A stretch of 64,000 nt of DNA, taken from the NCBI GenBank assembly GCA_045651205.1, contig JAZRSA010000020.1, forward strand, positions 12,461 through 76,460, in the 5' to 3' direction. Below, piece after piece: positions 42,571 to 51,900 of the stretch (position 1 is its first letter; each line of letters opens with the position of its first letter). A program made the translations under genes and the position numbers. Source of the DNA: UMGS1649 sp045651205 (GTDB lineage: Bacteria > Bacillota > Clostridia > TANB77 > CAG-465). Under the pieces are notes generated by a model. That model saw nothing but the letters and a program-made list of their open reading frames with translations, searched no databases and was not told the origin of the DNA.

Positions 42571-45500
42571 ATGAAAAAGGTAAGCGAATTGTTTGCTCCT
42601 GCTATTATAGAAGGCAGTAGTATCAATGATTTGATGGTACAAGAAGTTAAATTTTCTAAAAAAGCAAATGCTGCTATAATACATTTAGAAATAGATAGAA
42701 AGATAGAATTAAAAGACGTGCTTCTATTTGAAAACAGCGCAACTAAAGCGTTTTCTTTAAAAAGTTTTAAGGTTATTCCAATGCTTAAAGAAAAATTAGA
42801 AGTAGAAGATGAAGATATATCTAAAGTTCTAGAGTATCTAAAGGTGGCAAGACCTTATGTTACAAATGTATTAGAAATAGCGAATTTGGAATATGTAAAA
42901 GAAACAAATAAAGTAACAATAGAATTAAAGGTTCCAAACTCTAATTTCTTGAAGTTACAAAAAACGGAAGAATTTTTAAATGAGATTGTAGCTCAGTATT
43001 ATGGTAAAAATATTGAGTTCGAATTTTGCGACTCAAATACAGCAAAAGCGGATTTTGCAGCAACACATAAAGAAGAAAGAATGATTGCACCACCGCCTAT
43101 AGAAAAGCCTAAAGAATCTAAACCGCCAGCACAATCTGGACAACCATTTAAAGCTGCAAGTGCGCCACAACAATCACAAGGAAATGGTGCGCCACCTTCA
43201 TTCTTTAAGCCTAAGGAAGAGAAGCAAGAAGGACCAAAGCCTGAAAACGTAATAATGGGTAAAGATATCTCAAATGCTAAGGTAGATAAGATTGAAGATA
43301 TAAATCAAGACATGGAAAATGCTTGTATAGAAGGAAAAATTGAGGCGTTTGAAGCTAAGACAACTAAGACAGGTAAAGAAATGTTTTCACTAGAAGTAAG
43401 TGATGAAACTAGTACAATAGCTGTAAAAATATTTGCTGATCCTAAAAGAATAGATGTTGGTGAATTAACAGGTAGACTTAAGGTTGGTAAATATATAAAA
43501 GCTGATGGAAAACCACAATATGATATGTTTGCTAAAGATATATCAATAATTCTTAGAAATATAGTAGATGGTAAGAAGCCACCTGAAAGAAAAGATGAAG
43601 CAGAGGTTAAGAGAGTAGAATTACATCTACATACTCAAATGAGTTCTATGGATGGTGTAAGTTCAGCAACGGACCTTGTAAAACAAGCAATTAAATGGGG
43701 GCATAAAGCAATAGCAATAACAGACCATGGTGTTGCACAAAGTTTCCCAGAAGCAAATCTTGCAGCATTTAACTATGCCGAAAAGAAGTTTGATATAAAA
43801 GTACTATATGGTACAGAAGGATATCTAGTACCAGATGTGGCGCCAGTGTTTGAAGCGCCAACTACATATACTGTTTTTGATATAGAAACAACAGGTTTTA
43901 CACCTGGAAGTGATGCGATAACAGAAATAGCAGCAGTTAAAGTAAAAGATGGCCAAGCTATAGATGAGTTCTCTACATTTGTAAATCCAGAAAGAAGTAT
44001 ACCTAAAGAAGTACAAGAATTAACTCATATAACACCAGATATGGTAAAAGATGCACCAAAGATAGAAGAAGCACTAAAAGGATTCTTAGATTTTGCGGAA
44101 GGTACAGTAATAGTAGCACATAACGCAAAATTTGACACATCGTTTATAAACTACTATGCAGATAAATGCGGATATAAAAAGCCGGAATTTGCAATAGATA
44201 CTTTAGCAATAGCTAGAGAAATGTTTGAAGGATATGAAAATCATAAACTTGGAACAATAGCAGCAAACTTAAATATTGAATTAGAAAATGCACATAGAGC
44301 AATAAACGATGCTAGAGCAACAGCAAAAGTGTTTATAAAAATGTGTGAAGTTCTAGAAGAACGTGGTATGAAATTAAACGAATATGTTCAAACTGAATAT
44401 ATAGAAGATAAGAGAAACTTTACGCCATATCATATAATAATATTTGCTAAAAACTATGTGGGCCTTAAGAATCTATACAAATTAATTTCATTTGCACATA
44501 TTAGATATTTCCACAAGAAACCAAGATTATCTAGATCATTAATTAACAGATATAGAGAAGGATTAATAATCGGTTCTGCTTGTGAAAGAGGAGAGTTATA
44601 TCAAGCTGTTCTAGAAAATAGAATGGAAGAAGCGCGTGAAATTGCTAAGTATTATGATTATCTAGAAGTACAACCGATAGGTAACAATGAATTCTATATA
44701 CGTAACGGTACAGTTAAAGATGAAAAAGAATTACAAGAAATAAATAAAAAGATAATAGCATTAGGCCATGAGTTAAACATACCTGTTGTTGCAACAGGAG
44801 ATGTTCACTTTATGAATCAACAAGACGAGCTATATAGAAGAATAATAATGGCTGGCCAAGGCTATGATGACGCTGATGAACAAGCACCACTTTATTTAAG
44901 AACAACAAATGAAATGCTTAAAGAATTTGATTATTTAGATGAAGCGACTGCAAGAGAAATAGTAATAGAAAATACTAATAAAATTGCAGACATGTTTGAA
45001 GAAATAAAGCCAGTTGTTGATGGAACATACAACCCAGTAATTGATGGTTCGGACGAAGAAATAGAAAGACTTACTTATGAAAAAGCAAGGTCGATTTATG
45101 GTGATCCATTACCAGAAATAGTTGAAGCTAGAATTAAAAAAGAGCTTAACTCAATAATAACTAATGGATTCTCCGTAATGTATATAATTGCACAAAAGCT
45201 AGTTAAAAAATCCAATGATGATGGATATCTAGTTGGTTCCAGAGGTTCAGTTGGATCGTCTTTTGTAGCAACAATGTCTGGTATAACAGAGGTAAATCCA
45301 TTACCACCACACTATGTGTGTCCACATTGTAAATATAGTGAATTCCCACCAGTTACAGTTACAACTGGAGTAGATATGGAAGATAAAGATTGCCCTAAAT
45401 GTGGTAATAGAATGAAGAAAGATGGAATGGATATTCCATTCGAAACATTCCTTGGTTTTAAAGGGGACAAGGTTCCGGATATTGACCTTAACTTCTCTGG

Positions 45501-46911
45501 AGATTACCAAGCTAAAGCACACGCGTATACTGAAGTGTTATTTGGTAAGTATAAAACATTTAGAGCAGGAACAATATCTACCCTTGCAGAAAAGACAGCA
45601 TATGGATTTGTTAAGAAATATTATGAAGGTAAAAATCAATATGTAAGAGTACCTGAAATAAATAGAGTGTCTAGAATGTGTACAGGTATTAAAAGAACTA
45701 CAGGTCAACACCCTGGAGGTATTATAGTTGTACCAAGAGATAAAGAAATTTATGATTTCTGTCCTGTACAAAGACCAGCGGATGATCCGACATCAAGTAC
45801 AATAACAACACATTTCGACTTCCACTCAATCCATGATAACCTTCTAAAGTTAGATATACTAGGACACGATGATCCTACGGTTATTAGAATGTTAGAGGAT
45901 TTGACGGGAATTGATGCAAAAACAATACCGTTAGATGAGCCAAAAGTAATGTCGCTATTTAGCTCAACTGAAGCACTTGGAATAACAGAGGAACAAGAGC
46001 GTTCTAAAGTTGCAACTTATGCAATACCTGAGTTTGGTACTAAGTTTGTTAGACAAATGCTACTGGATACAAAACCAACAACGTTTGGAGAACTAGTTAG
46101 AATTTCAGGACTTTCACACGGTACGGACGTTTGGCTAAACAATGCACAAAGCTTAATAGAGCAAGGAATAACGACACTTAAAGAGGCAATATGTACTCGT
46201 GATGACATCATGATTTATTTAATACAAAAAGGTCTTGATCCATCTCTTGCGTTCAAGATAATGGAGATAACAAGAAAAGGTAAAGCTAAAAAAGATCTTA
46301 CAGAAGAAATGAAAGAGAAGATGAGAGAGTGCGATGTGCCAGAATGGTATATTGATTCGTGTTTAAAGATTAAGTACATGTTCCCTAAAGCCCATGCTTG
46401 TGCCTATGTTATGATGGCATATAGAATAGCATACTTTAAGGTATATTATCCAAAAGCGTTCTATGCAACTTATTTAACAGTTAGAGCGGATGCTTTTAAC
46501 GCAGACGTAATGTGTACAAATAAACAAAAAGTTAAAGAGGCGATGAAAACAATTGAGTCTAATCCAGAAGCAAGTAATGTTGAAAAGGATATGGTTACAG
46601 TACTTGAAGTTGTAAACGAAATGATGGAAAGAGGAATAGACTTCTTACCAATAGATTTATATAAATCTGATGCAACTAAATTCTTGGTAGAAGAAGATGG
46701 AATTAGACCGCCGCTTTCAGCAATACCTACTTTTGGCACAGTCAACGCTAAGAATATTGCTGAAGCAAGAAATGACGGTAAATTCTCATCTAAGGAAAAT
46801 CTTGTGTCACGTGCGAAAATTGGTAAGTCTGCGCTAGAACTTTTAGATAAATATGGCTGTACAAAAGGAATGCCTAATTCATCTCAAGTTTCATTATTTG
46901 ATGAATTTTAA
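42571..46911 (+). CDS. polC: DNA polymerase III subunit alpha, Gram-positive PolC type
   Basis: 1446-residue replicative polymerase. Order: N-terminal domain, a Pro/Gln-rich linker (about 170-225), an OB fold (about 245-330), a PHP domain starting at ELHLHTQMSSMDG (about 349) that is split by the 3'-5' exonuclease (FDIETTG at about 436, HNAKFD, HRAINDARAT), a zinc-binding pair CPHC/CPKC (about 917-950), then the polymerase core with PDIDLNFSGD and QHPGGI. GGGGGA lies 5 bases before the ATG at 42571; the ATG at 42553 lacks a site. This form is specific to low-G+C Gram-positives and relatives. Confidence 0.97.
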   Translation: MKKVSELFAPAIIEGSSINDLMVQEVKFSKKANAAIIHLEIDRKIELKDVLLFENSATKAFSLKSFKVIPMLKEKLEVEDEDISKVLEYLKVARPYVTNVLEIANLEYVKETNKVTIELKVPNSNFLKLQKTEEFLNEIVAQYYGKNIEFEFCDSNTAKADFAATHKEERMIAPPPIEKPKESKPPAQSGQPFKAASAPQQSQGNGAPPSFFKPKEEKQEGPKPENVIMGKDISNAKVDKIEDINQDMENACIEGKIEAFEAKTTKTGKEMFSLEVSDETSTIAVKIFADPKRIDVGELTGRLKVGKYIKADGKPQYDMFAKDISIILRNIVDGKKPPERKDEAEVKRVELHLHTQMSSMDGVSSATDLVKQAIKWGHKAIAITDHGVAQSFPEANLAAFNYAEKKFDIKVLYGTEGYLVPDVAPVFEAPTTYTVFDIETTGFTPGSDAITEIAAVKVKDGQAIDEFSTFVNPERSIPKEVQELTHITPDMVKDAPKIEEALKGFLDFAEGTVIVAHNAKFDTSFINYYADKCGYKKPEFAIDTLAIAREMFEGYENHKLGTIAANLNIELENAHRAINDARATAKVFIKMCEVLEERGMKLNEYVQTEYIEDKRNFTPYHIIIFAKNYVGLKNLYKLISFAHIRYFHKKPRLSRSLINRYREGLIIGSACERGELYQAVLENRMEEAREIAKYYDYLEVQPIGNNEFYIRNGTVKDEKELQEINKKIIALGHELNIPVVATGDVHFMNQQDELYRRIIMAGQGYDDADEQAPLYLRTTNEMLKEFDYLDEATAREIVIENTNKIADMFEEIKPVVDGTYNPVIDGSDEEIERLTYEKARSIYGDPLPEIVEARIKKELNSIITNGFSVMYIIAQKLVKKSNDDGYLVGSRGSVGSSFVATMSGITEVNPLPPHYVCPHCKYSEFPPVTVTTGVDMEDKDCPKCGNRMKKDGMDIPFETFLGFKGDKVPDIDLNFSGDYQAKAHAYTEVLFGKYKTFRAGTISTLAEKTAYGFVKKYYEGKNQYVRVPEINRVSRMCTGIKRTTGQHPGGIIVVPRDKEIYDFCPVQRPADDPTSSTITTHFDFHSIHDNLLKLDILGHDDPTVIRMLEDLTGIDAKTIPLDEPKVMSLFSSTEALGITEEQERSKVATYAIPEFGTKFVRQMLLDTKPTTFGELVRISGLSHGTDVWLNNAQSLIEQGITTLKEAICTRDDIMIYLIQKGLDPSLAFKIMEITRKGKAKKDLTEEMKEKMRECDVPEWYIDSCLKIKYMFPKAHACAYVMMAYRIAYFKVYYPKAFYATYLTVRADAFNADVMCTNKQKVKEAMKTIESNPEASNVEKDMVTVLEVVNEMMERGIDFLPIDLYKSDATKFLVEEDGIRPPLSAIPTFGTVNAKNIAEARNDGKFSSKENLVSRAKIGKSALELLDKYGCTKGMPNSSQVSLFDEF

Positions 46912-46918
46912 AAATATA

Positions 46919-46947
46919 TTGAAAAGAGAAAATGGATAGTATATAAT
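46919..46947 (+). promoter_or_regulatory. Promoter of the hibernation factor gene
   Basis: TTGAAA at 46919-46924, 17-base spacer, TATAAT at 46942-46947. Confidence 0.82.
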
Positions 46948-46969
46948 AATTACGAGGAGTTGATTATAT

Positions 46970-47311
46970 ATGAAATTAGATTTAAATGGAATGGGCATTG
47001 AAGTAACAGATGGTATCAGAGAATATGCTGAAAAAAGAGTAAGTAAATTAGACAAATTCTTTGATAACGACACAATTGCACACGTTACATTCGCAGCAAA
47101 AAAGGAGAAACAATACGTGAGTCTTCGTGTAGAAGCTAAAGGCAAAACTTATATGGCAGAAGAACCAACTCATGACGTTTATGCTGGTATTGACCTTGTA
47201 ATGGATAAAATTTTAGGTCAAATAAGAAAACAAAAAACTAAAATATTAAATAAAAGAACTGAAAAGAATGTAAATATGGGTGTTACTGAAGAAGACCTAG
47301 ATGCAGAATAA
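46970..47311 (+). CDS. Ribosome hibernation promoting factor, short form
   Basis: 113-residue HPF/RaiA-type protein that binds the 30S decoding region and stops translation in stationary phase. The N-terminal domain is complete (MGIEVTDGIREYAEKRVSKLDKFF). The C-terminal ribosome-dimerising domain of the long HPF usual in Firmicutes is absent; the chain ends in an acidic tail, followed by a terminator. GAGGAG precedes the ATG. Confidence 0.92.
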   Translation: MKLDLNGMGIEVTDGIREYAEKRVSKLDKFFDNDTIAHVTFAAKKEKQYVSLRVEAKGKTYMAEEPTHDVYAGIDLVMDKILGQIRKQKTKILNKRTEKNVNMGVTEEDLDAE

Positions 47312-47322
47312 AATTAAATATG

Positions 47323-47350
47323 AAAAAGAGAGGATTATTCCTCTCTTTTT
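47323..47350. terminator. Bidirectional terminator after the hibernation factor gene
   Basis: A 12-bp stem (arm AAAAAGAGAGGA) with T-tracts both ways; shared with the convergent antiporter gene. Confidence 0.88.
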
Positions 47351-47372
47351 GTTTATATATTTATTTGATGTT

Positions 47373-48434
47373 TTAACGTCTATATAGTACATATACAATG
47401 TAACATGTATATATAGCTAAAAGTGTAAATCCTTCCATTGCAGAAACTTCTGGTTTCTTTTTCGTAAATAGCCTCATTACAAGGCAGACTATAAAGAAAA
47501 TTCCAGCATCAATTGCAAGAGATGGTGTAGATACTCTAATAGGATTAATTAATGCAGAAGTACCTATTACAAATAATGTATTGAACATATTGCTACCAAC
47601 TAAATTACCGATTGCTATATTTAATCTGTTTTTCTTAATAGCTGCAAATGATGTGCTTATTTCCGGTAACGAAGTACCGACTGCAATTATTGAAATTGAA
47701 ATTAGGGTTTCGCTTACATTAAAATGTCTTGCTATAACAACTGCGTTATTTACTACAAGTTCGGCTCCAATATATACAATGATTATACAAATCAGTATTA
47801 ATACTAGTTCTTTCATTAGTTTTTTTATGTCTTTCATAGAGAAAACCTTATCGTTTTCAGCATTATGATTTTGAGTTGGAGTGTAAGCAGATTTTTGTAG
47901 AACTACTTTTTTTGCTTTAGCATCCCTATATTTTTTTTCGCGTTGATCTCTTAAATATTCGCCAAATTCATATAAAGTGTAATACATAAATATAGTAAAG
48001 AATAATAAAAGTATAATACCATCTGTTCTAGTAATTGCATTGTGAGTTGCTTCTGGATCGGCTATGTCGATTAGTAATACGAAAAGGACGGCACTAGAGA
48101 TTAAGCTCATATTCATATCTTTTCTTATAGTTTGTCTTAAAAGTTTTAATGGATTGGTTACAAAAATTAGTCCGAGTATACAGCACATATTAAATAGATT
48201 GGTTCCTATGATATTACCTAATAGAAAATCCGAACTGTTTTTTGCTGAAGCTGTAATAGATAGTAGTAATTCTGGCAAACTTGTACCGATACATACAATG
48301 GTAAGACCGATTACAACTTCACTCATTTTAAACATTTTACCTATTTTTGTTCCTACGTCCACAAAAGCATCAGAACCTTTAATTAGTAGGAATAAGCCAA
48401 CAATCATTAAAACAATGGCTAGAAATATATCCAT
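47373..48434 (-). CDS. Calcium/sodium antiporter of the CaCA family (YrbG-like)
   Basis: 353-residue inner-membrane exchanger with about ten helices. The two inverted alpha repeats are clear: GTSLPELLLSITAS in the first half and GTSLPEISTSFAA with GNLVGSNMFNTLFV in the second. A charged cytoplasmic loop (about 165-205) separates them. AAAGGAG precedes the ATG. Confidence 0.93.
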   Translation of the reverse strand: MDIFLAIVLMIVGLFLLIKGSDAFVDVGTKIGKMFKMSEVVIGLTIVCIGTSLPELLLSITASAKNSSDFLLGNIIGTNLFNMCCILGLIFVTNPLKLLRQTIRKDMNMSLISSAVLFVLLIDIADPEATHNAITRTDGIILLLFFTIFMYYTLYEFGEYLRDQREKKYRDAKAKKVVLQKSAYTPTQNHNAENDKVFSMKDIKKLMKELVLILICIIIVYIGAELVVNNAVVIARHFNVSETLISISIIAVGTSLPEISTSFAAIKKNRLNIAIGNLVGSNMFNTLFVIGTSALINPIRVSTPSLAIDAGIFFIVCLVMRLFTKKKPEVSAMEGFTLLAIYTCYIVYVLYRR

Positions 48435-48516
48435 TTGTTTTTCTCCTTTGTTTAATATAGTGAGTATATCATAAAAAACAAGAAAATAACAAGACTAAAA
48501 TTTAGTTAAATAATGC

Positions 48517-48547
48517 AAAAAGTGCAGAAAAAATCTGCACTTTTTTG
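48517..48547. terminator. Terminator after the spore protein gene
   Basis: Stem arm AAAAGTGCAGA pairing with TCTGCACTTTT, loop AAAAA, with T-runs on both strands. Confidence 0.85.
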
Positions 48548-48570
48548 AAAATAATAAGAATTTAATAAAA

Positions 48571-48759
48571 TTACATATTAGATTCAGCCTTTTCTATAAG
48601 TTTTTTAACCATTCTTCCACCTATAGAACCAGCTTGTTTAGAAGTTAAATCACCGTTATAACCTTGTTTTAAGTTAACACCGATTTCACTAGCAACTTCG
48701 TATTTCATTTTTTCTAAACCTGCTTTTGCGTTTGGGTTTACATATGAATTACTTGCCAT
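48571..48759 (-). CDS. Alpha/beta-type small acid-soluble spore protein
   Basis: 62-residue DNA-coating protein of dormant spores. The germination-protease cleavage region KYEVASEIGV and the second conserved block GSIGGRMVKKLIEKAE identify the family. AGGAGGTG precedes the ATG. Expression should depend on sigma-G in the forespore; I see no convincing sigma-G promoter by eye. It is the strongest sign that the lineage forms spores. Confidence 0.95.
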   Translation of the reverse strand: MASNSYVNPNAKAGLEKMKYEVASEIGVNLKQGYNGDLTSKQAGSIGGRMVKKLIEKAESNM

Positions 48760-48918
48760 AAAGTTTCACCTCCTATTTTCTTTTTGCAAAACTATAATTT
48801 GTTTTACACTAATAATTTGTGAAATAAACAGCAAAAAATACAGGAAATTTGTGGTAAAACAGCAATAAAAAATCATAAAAAAATTAATTAAAAAAGTGCT
48901 TGAATACTGCTAGTTTGA

Positions 48919-48947
48919 TTGACTTTTTATGTAAAGTGTGTTAAAAT
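48919..48947 (+). promoter_or_regulatory. Promoter of the SLH-repeat protein
   Basis: TTGACT at 48919-48924, 17-base spacer, TAAAAT at 48942-48947. Confidence 0.8.
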
Positions 48948-48980
48948 ACTTGATATATAATGCAATATTGGAGGTAAAGG

Positions 48981-51900
48981 ATGAATATAATATTAAAAAA
49001 AGCTGTAGCAATAGTATTATTAGTGGCCATGTTAATAACACATACGCCTATTTATGTTATTGCGGCAGCAGATACAACTCCACCTTCTGTTGTGCTTTCA
49101 GGACTAACATCTAGTACTGTTGCATACAAAGGTGAATCTATGAGCTTTAAAGTGTATTTCTCAGATGAAACAGCAATGGGAACAATAAACTTTAATGCTA
49201 ACTACGTAATGTTAGTTGGATTTAAAGGAGATATTTCCGTGTCTGGAACAGGTAATACTAGAACAGTAACAATATCTAACTTAGATGATAATTCAACAAC
49301 AGCAAATAAAGTAATGATTAGAGCGTCAGCTGCTAAGGATGCGGCTGGTAATACTTCAAAAGTATTTACATCTTCTGCATTTACTATAACTGAAAGACCA
49401 GATACAACAAAACCATCAGTGGTAGTATCTAAACCTTCAGTTTCAACAATAACAGAAGGAGGCTCTTTAACATATACAGTATCATTCTCAGACAATAAAG
49501 GAATAACAACTAATAACTTTAGTGCAAGTTATGTTTCTTTAACTGGATTTGATGCGACAGTATCAGTAAGTGGAAGTGGAAATACAAGAACAGTAACACT
49601 TTCAAATATAACAGGAGCAGCAGATTCAGATAATAAAATATCTATAAGAGCAAATGCTGTAAAAGACGCGGCTGGAAATGGAAACTCAGCAGTTTCTTCA
49701 ACAACATTTACAATAGCTGCTGCAGATACAACAAGACCATCAGTGGTAATATCTAAATCATCAGTTTCAACAGTAACAGAAGGTGGATCTTTAACATATA
49801 CAGTATCATTCTCAGACAATAAAGGAATAACAACTAATAACTTTAGTGCAAGTTATGTTTCTTTAACTGGATTTACTGCGACAGTATCAGTAAGTGGAAG
49901 TGGAAATACAAGAACAGTAACACTTTCAAATATAACAGGAGCAGCAGATTCAGATAATAAAATATCTATAAGAGCAAATGCTGTAAAAGATGCGGCTGGA
50001 AATGGAAACTCAGCAGTTTCTTCGACAACATTTACAATAAAAGAATTAGTAAAAGATACAACAGTACCATCAGTGGTAATATCTAAACCTTCTCCTACAA
50101 CAGTAGAACAAGGTGGAACAGTTAAGTATACAATTGTTTTCTCAGATGAAACAGCTCTAGGAACAATAAACTTTAACGAAAATTATGTTGCATTAGTTGG
50201 ATTTACAGGAAATGTATCAGTAAGTGGAACAGGAAGCACAAGATATGTAACAATATCTAACGTAACTGGAACAGCAGATTCAGATAATAAAATATCTATA
50301 AGAGCAAATGCTGTAAAAGATGCAGCTGGAAATGGAAATTCAGCAACAACATCAACTGCATTTACAATAACAGAGCCTGTAAAAGATACAACAAGACCAT
50401 CAGTAGTAATATCTAAACCTTCTCCAATATCTGTAACAGAGGGCGGAACGGTTAAATATACAGTATCTTTTGCTGATGAGACAGCAATAGGCACAATAAA
50501 CTTTAATGAAAATTATGTGGCTTTAATAGGATTTGAAGCAACAATATCAGTAAGCGGAAGCGGAAACACAAGAACAGTAACACTTTCAAATGTAAAAGGT
50601 GCTGCAGATTCGGATAATAAAATAACAATAAGAGCAAATGCTGTAAAAGATGCGGCTGGAAATGGAAACTCAGCAGTAACATCAACTGCTTTTACAATTG
50701 TTGAATCTGTAAAAGATACAACAAGACCATCAGTAGTAATATCTAAACCTTCTCCAGCATCAGTAGAAGTTGGTGGAACAGTTAAGTATACAGTTGTATT
50801 TTCTGATGAAACTAAAATGGGAACAATAAACTTTAATGAAAACTATGTAGCTTTAATAGGCTTTAATGCAACAGTTAAAGTAACAGGTGAAGGAAATACA
50901 AGAACAGTAACACTTTCAAATATAACAGGAGCAGTAGATTCAGATAATAAAATATCTGTAAGAGCAGGAGCAGCAAAAGATGCCGCTGGAAATTCAACAG
51001 TAGCAGTAACATCAACTGCCTTTGCTATAATCGAAACTGTAAAAGATACAACAGTACCATCAGTAGTAATTTCTAAACCTTCTCCAACATCAGTAGAAGT
51101 TGGTGGAACAGTTAGTTATACTGTAATGTTCTCAGATGAAACTAAGATGGGAAAAATAAACTTCAATGAAAACTATGTTTCTTTAATAGGATTTGATGCG
51201 AAAGTATCTGTAACTGGAACAGGAAACACAAGAGTTGTAACACTTTCAAATATAAAAGGTGATGCGGACTCAAATAATAGAATAGCAGTAAGAGCGGGAG
51301 CAGCAGAAGATGCAGCAGGAAATAAGACTAAAGTTGTTGAATCAACAAACTTTACAGTAACAATCCCTACAGTAAAAGACACAACAGCTCCATCTGTTTT
51401 AATTTCAAATCCAAATCCGGACACAATTGAAGTGGGTGGAACAGTTAAGTATACAGTTGTATTTTCTGATGAAACTAAAATGGGAGCAATTCACTTTAAT
51501 GAAAATTATGTTTCTTTAATAGGCTTCACAGCAACAGTTAAAGTAACAGGTGAAGGAAATACAAGAACAGTAACATTAACAAATGTTAGCAGTGCTTTAG
51601 ACTCAGATAATAAAATAGCAGTAAGAGCAGGAGCAGCAGAAGATGCAGCTGGAAATAAAACAAAAGTTGTTGAATCAACTAAGTTTAAAGTTGTAGCAGC
51701 TCCAGTAAAAGATACAACAGCTCCATCTGTTACAATTTCGGCTCCAAAACCTGGAACAATAGAACTTGGTGAAACAGTTAAATATACAGTTGTATTCTCT
51801 GATGAGACTGCAATGGGAAAAATAAACTTCAACAAGAGCTATGTTAAATTAATAGGTTTTACAGCGAATGTAATAGTAACAGGTGAAGGAAATACAAGAA

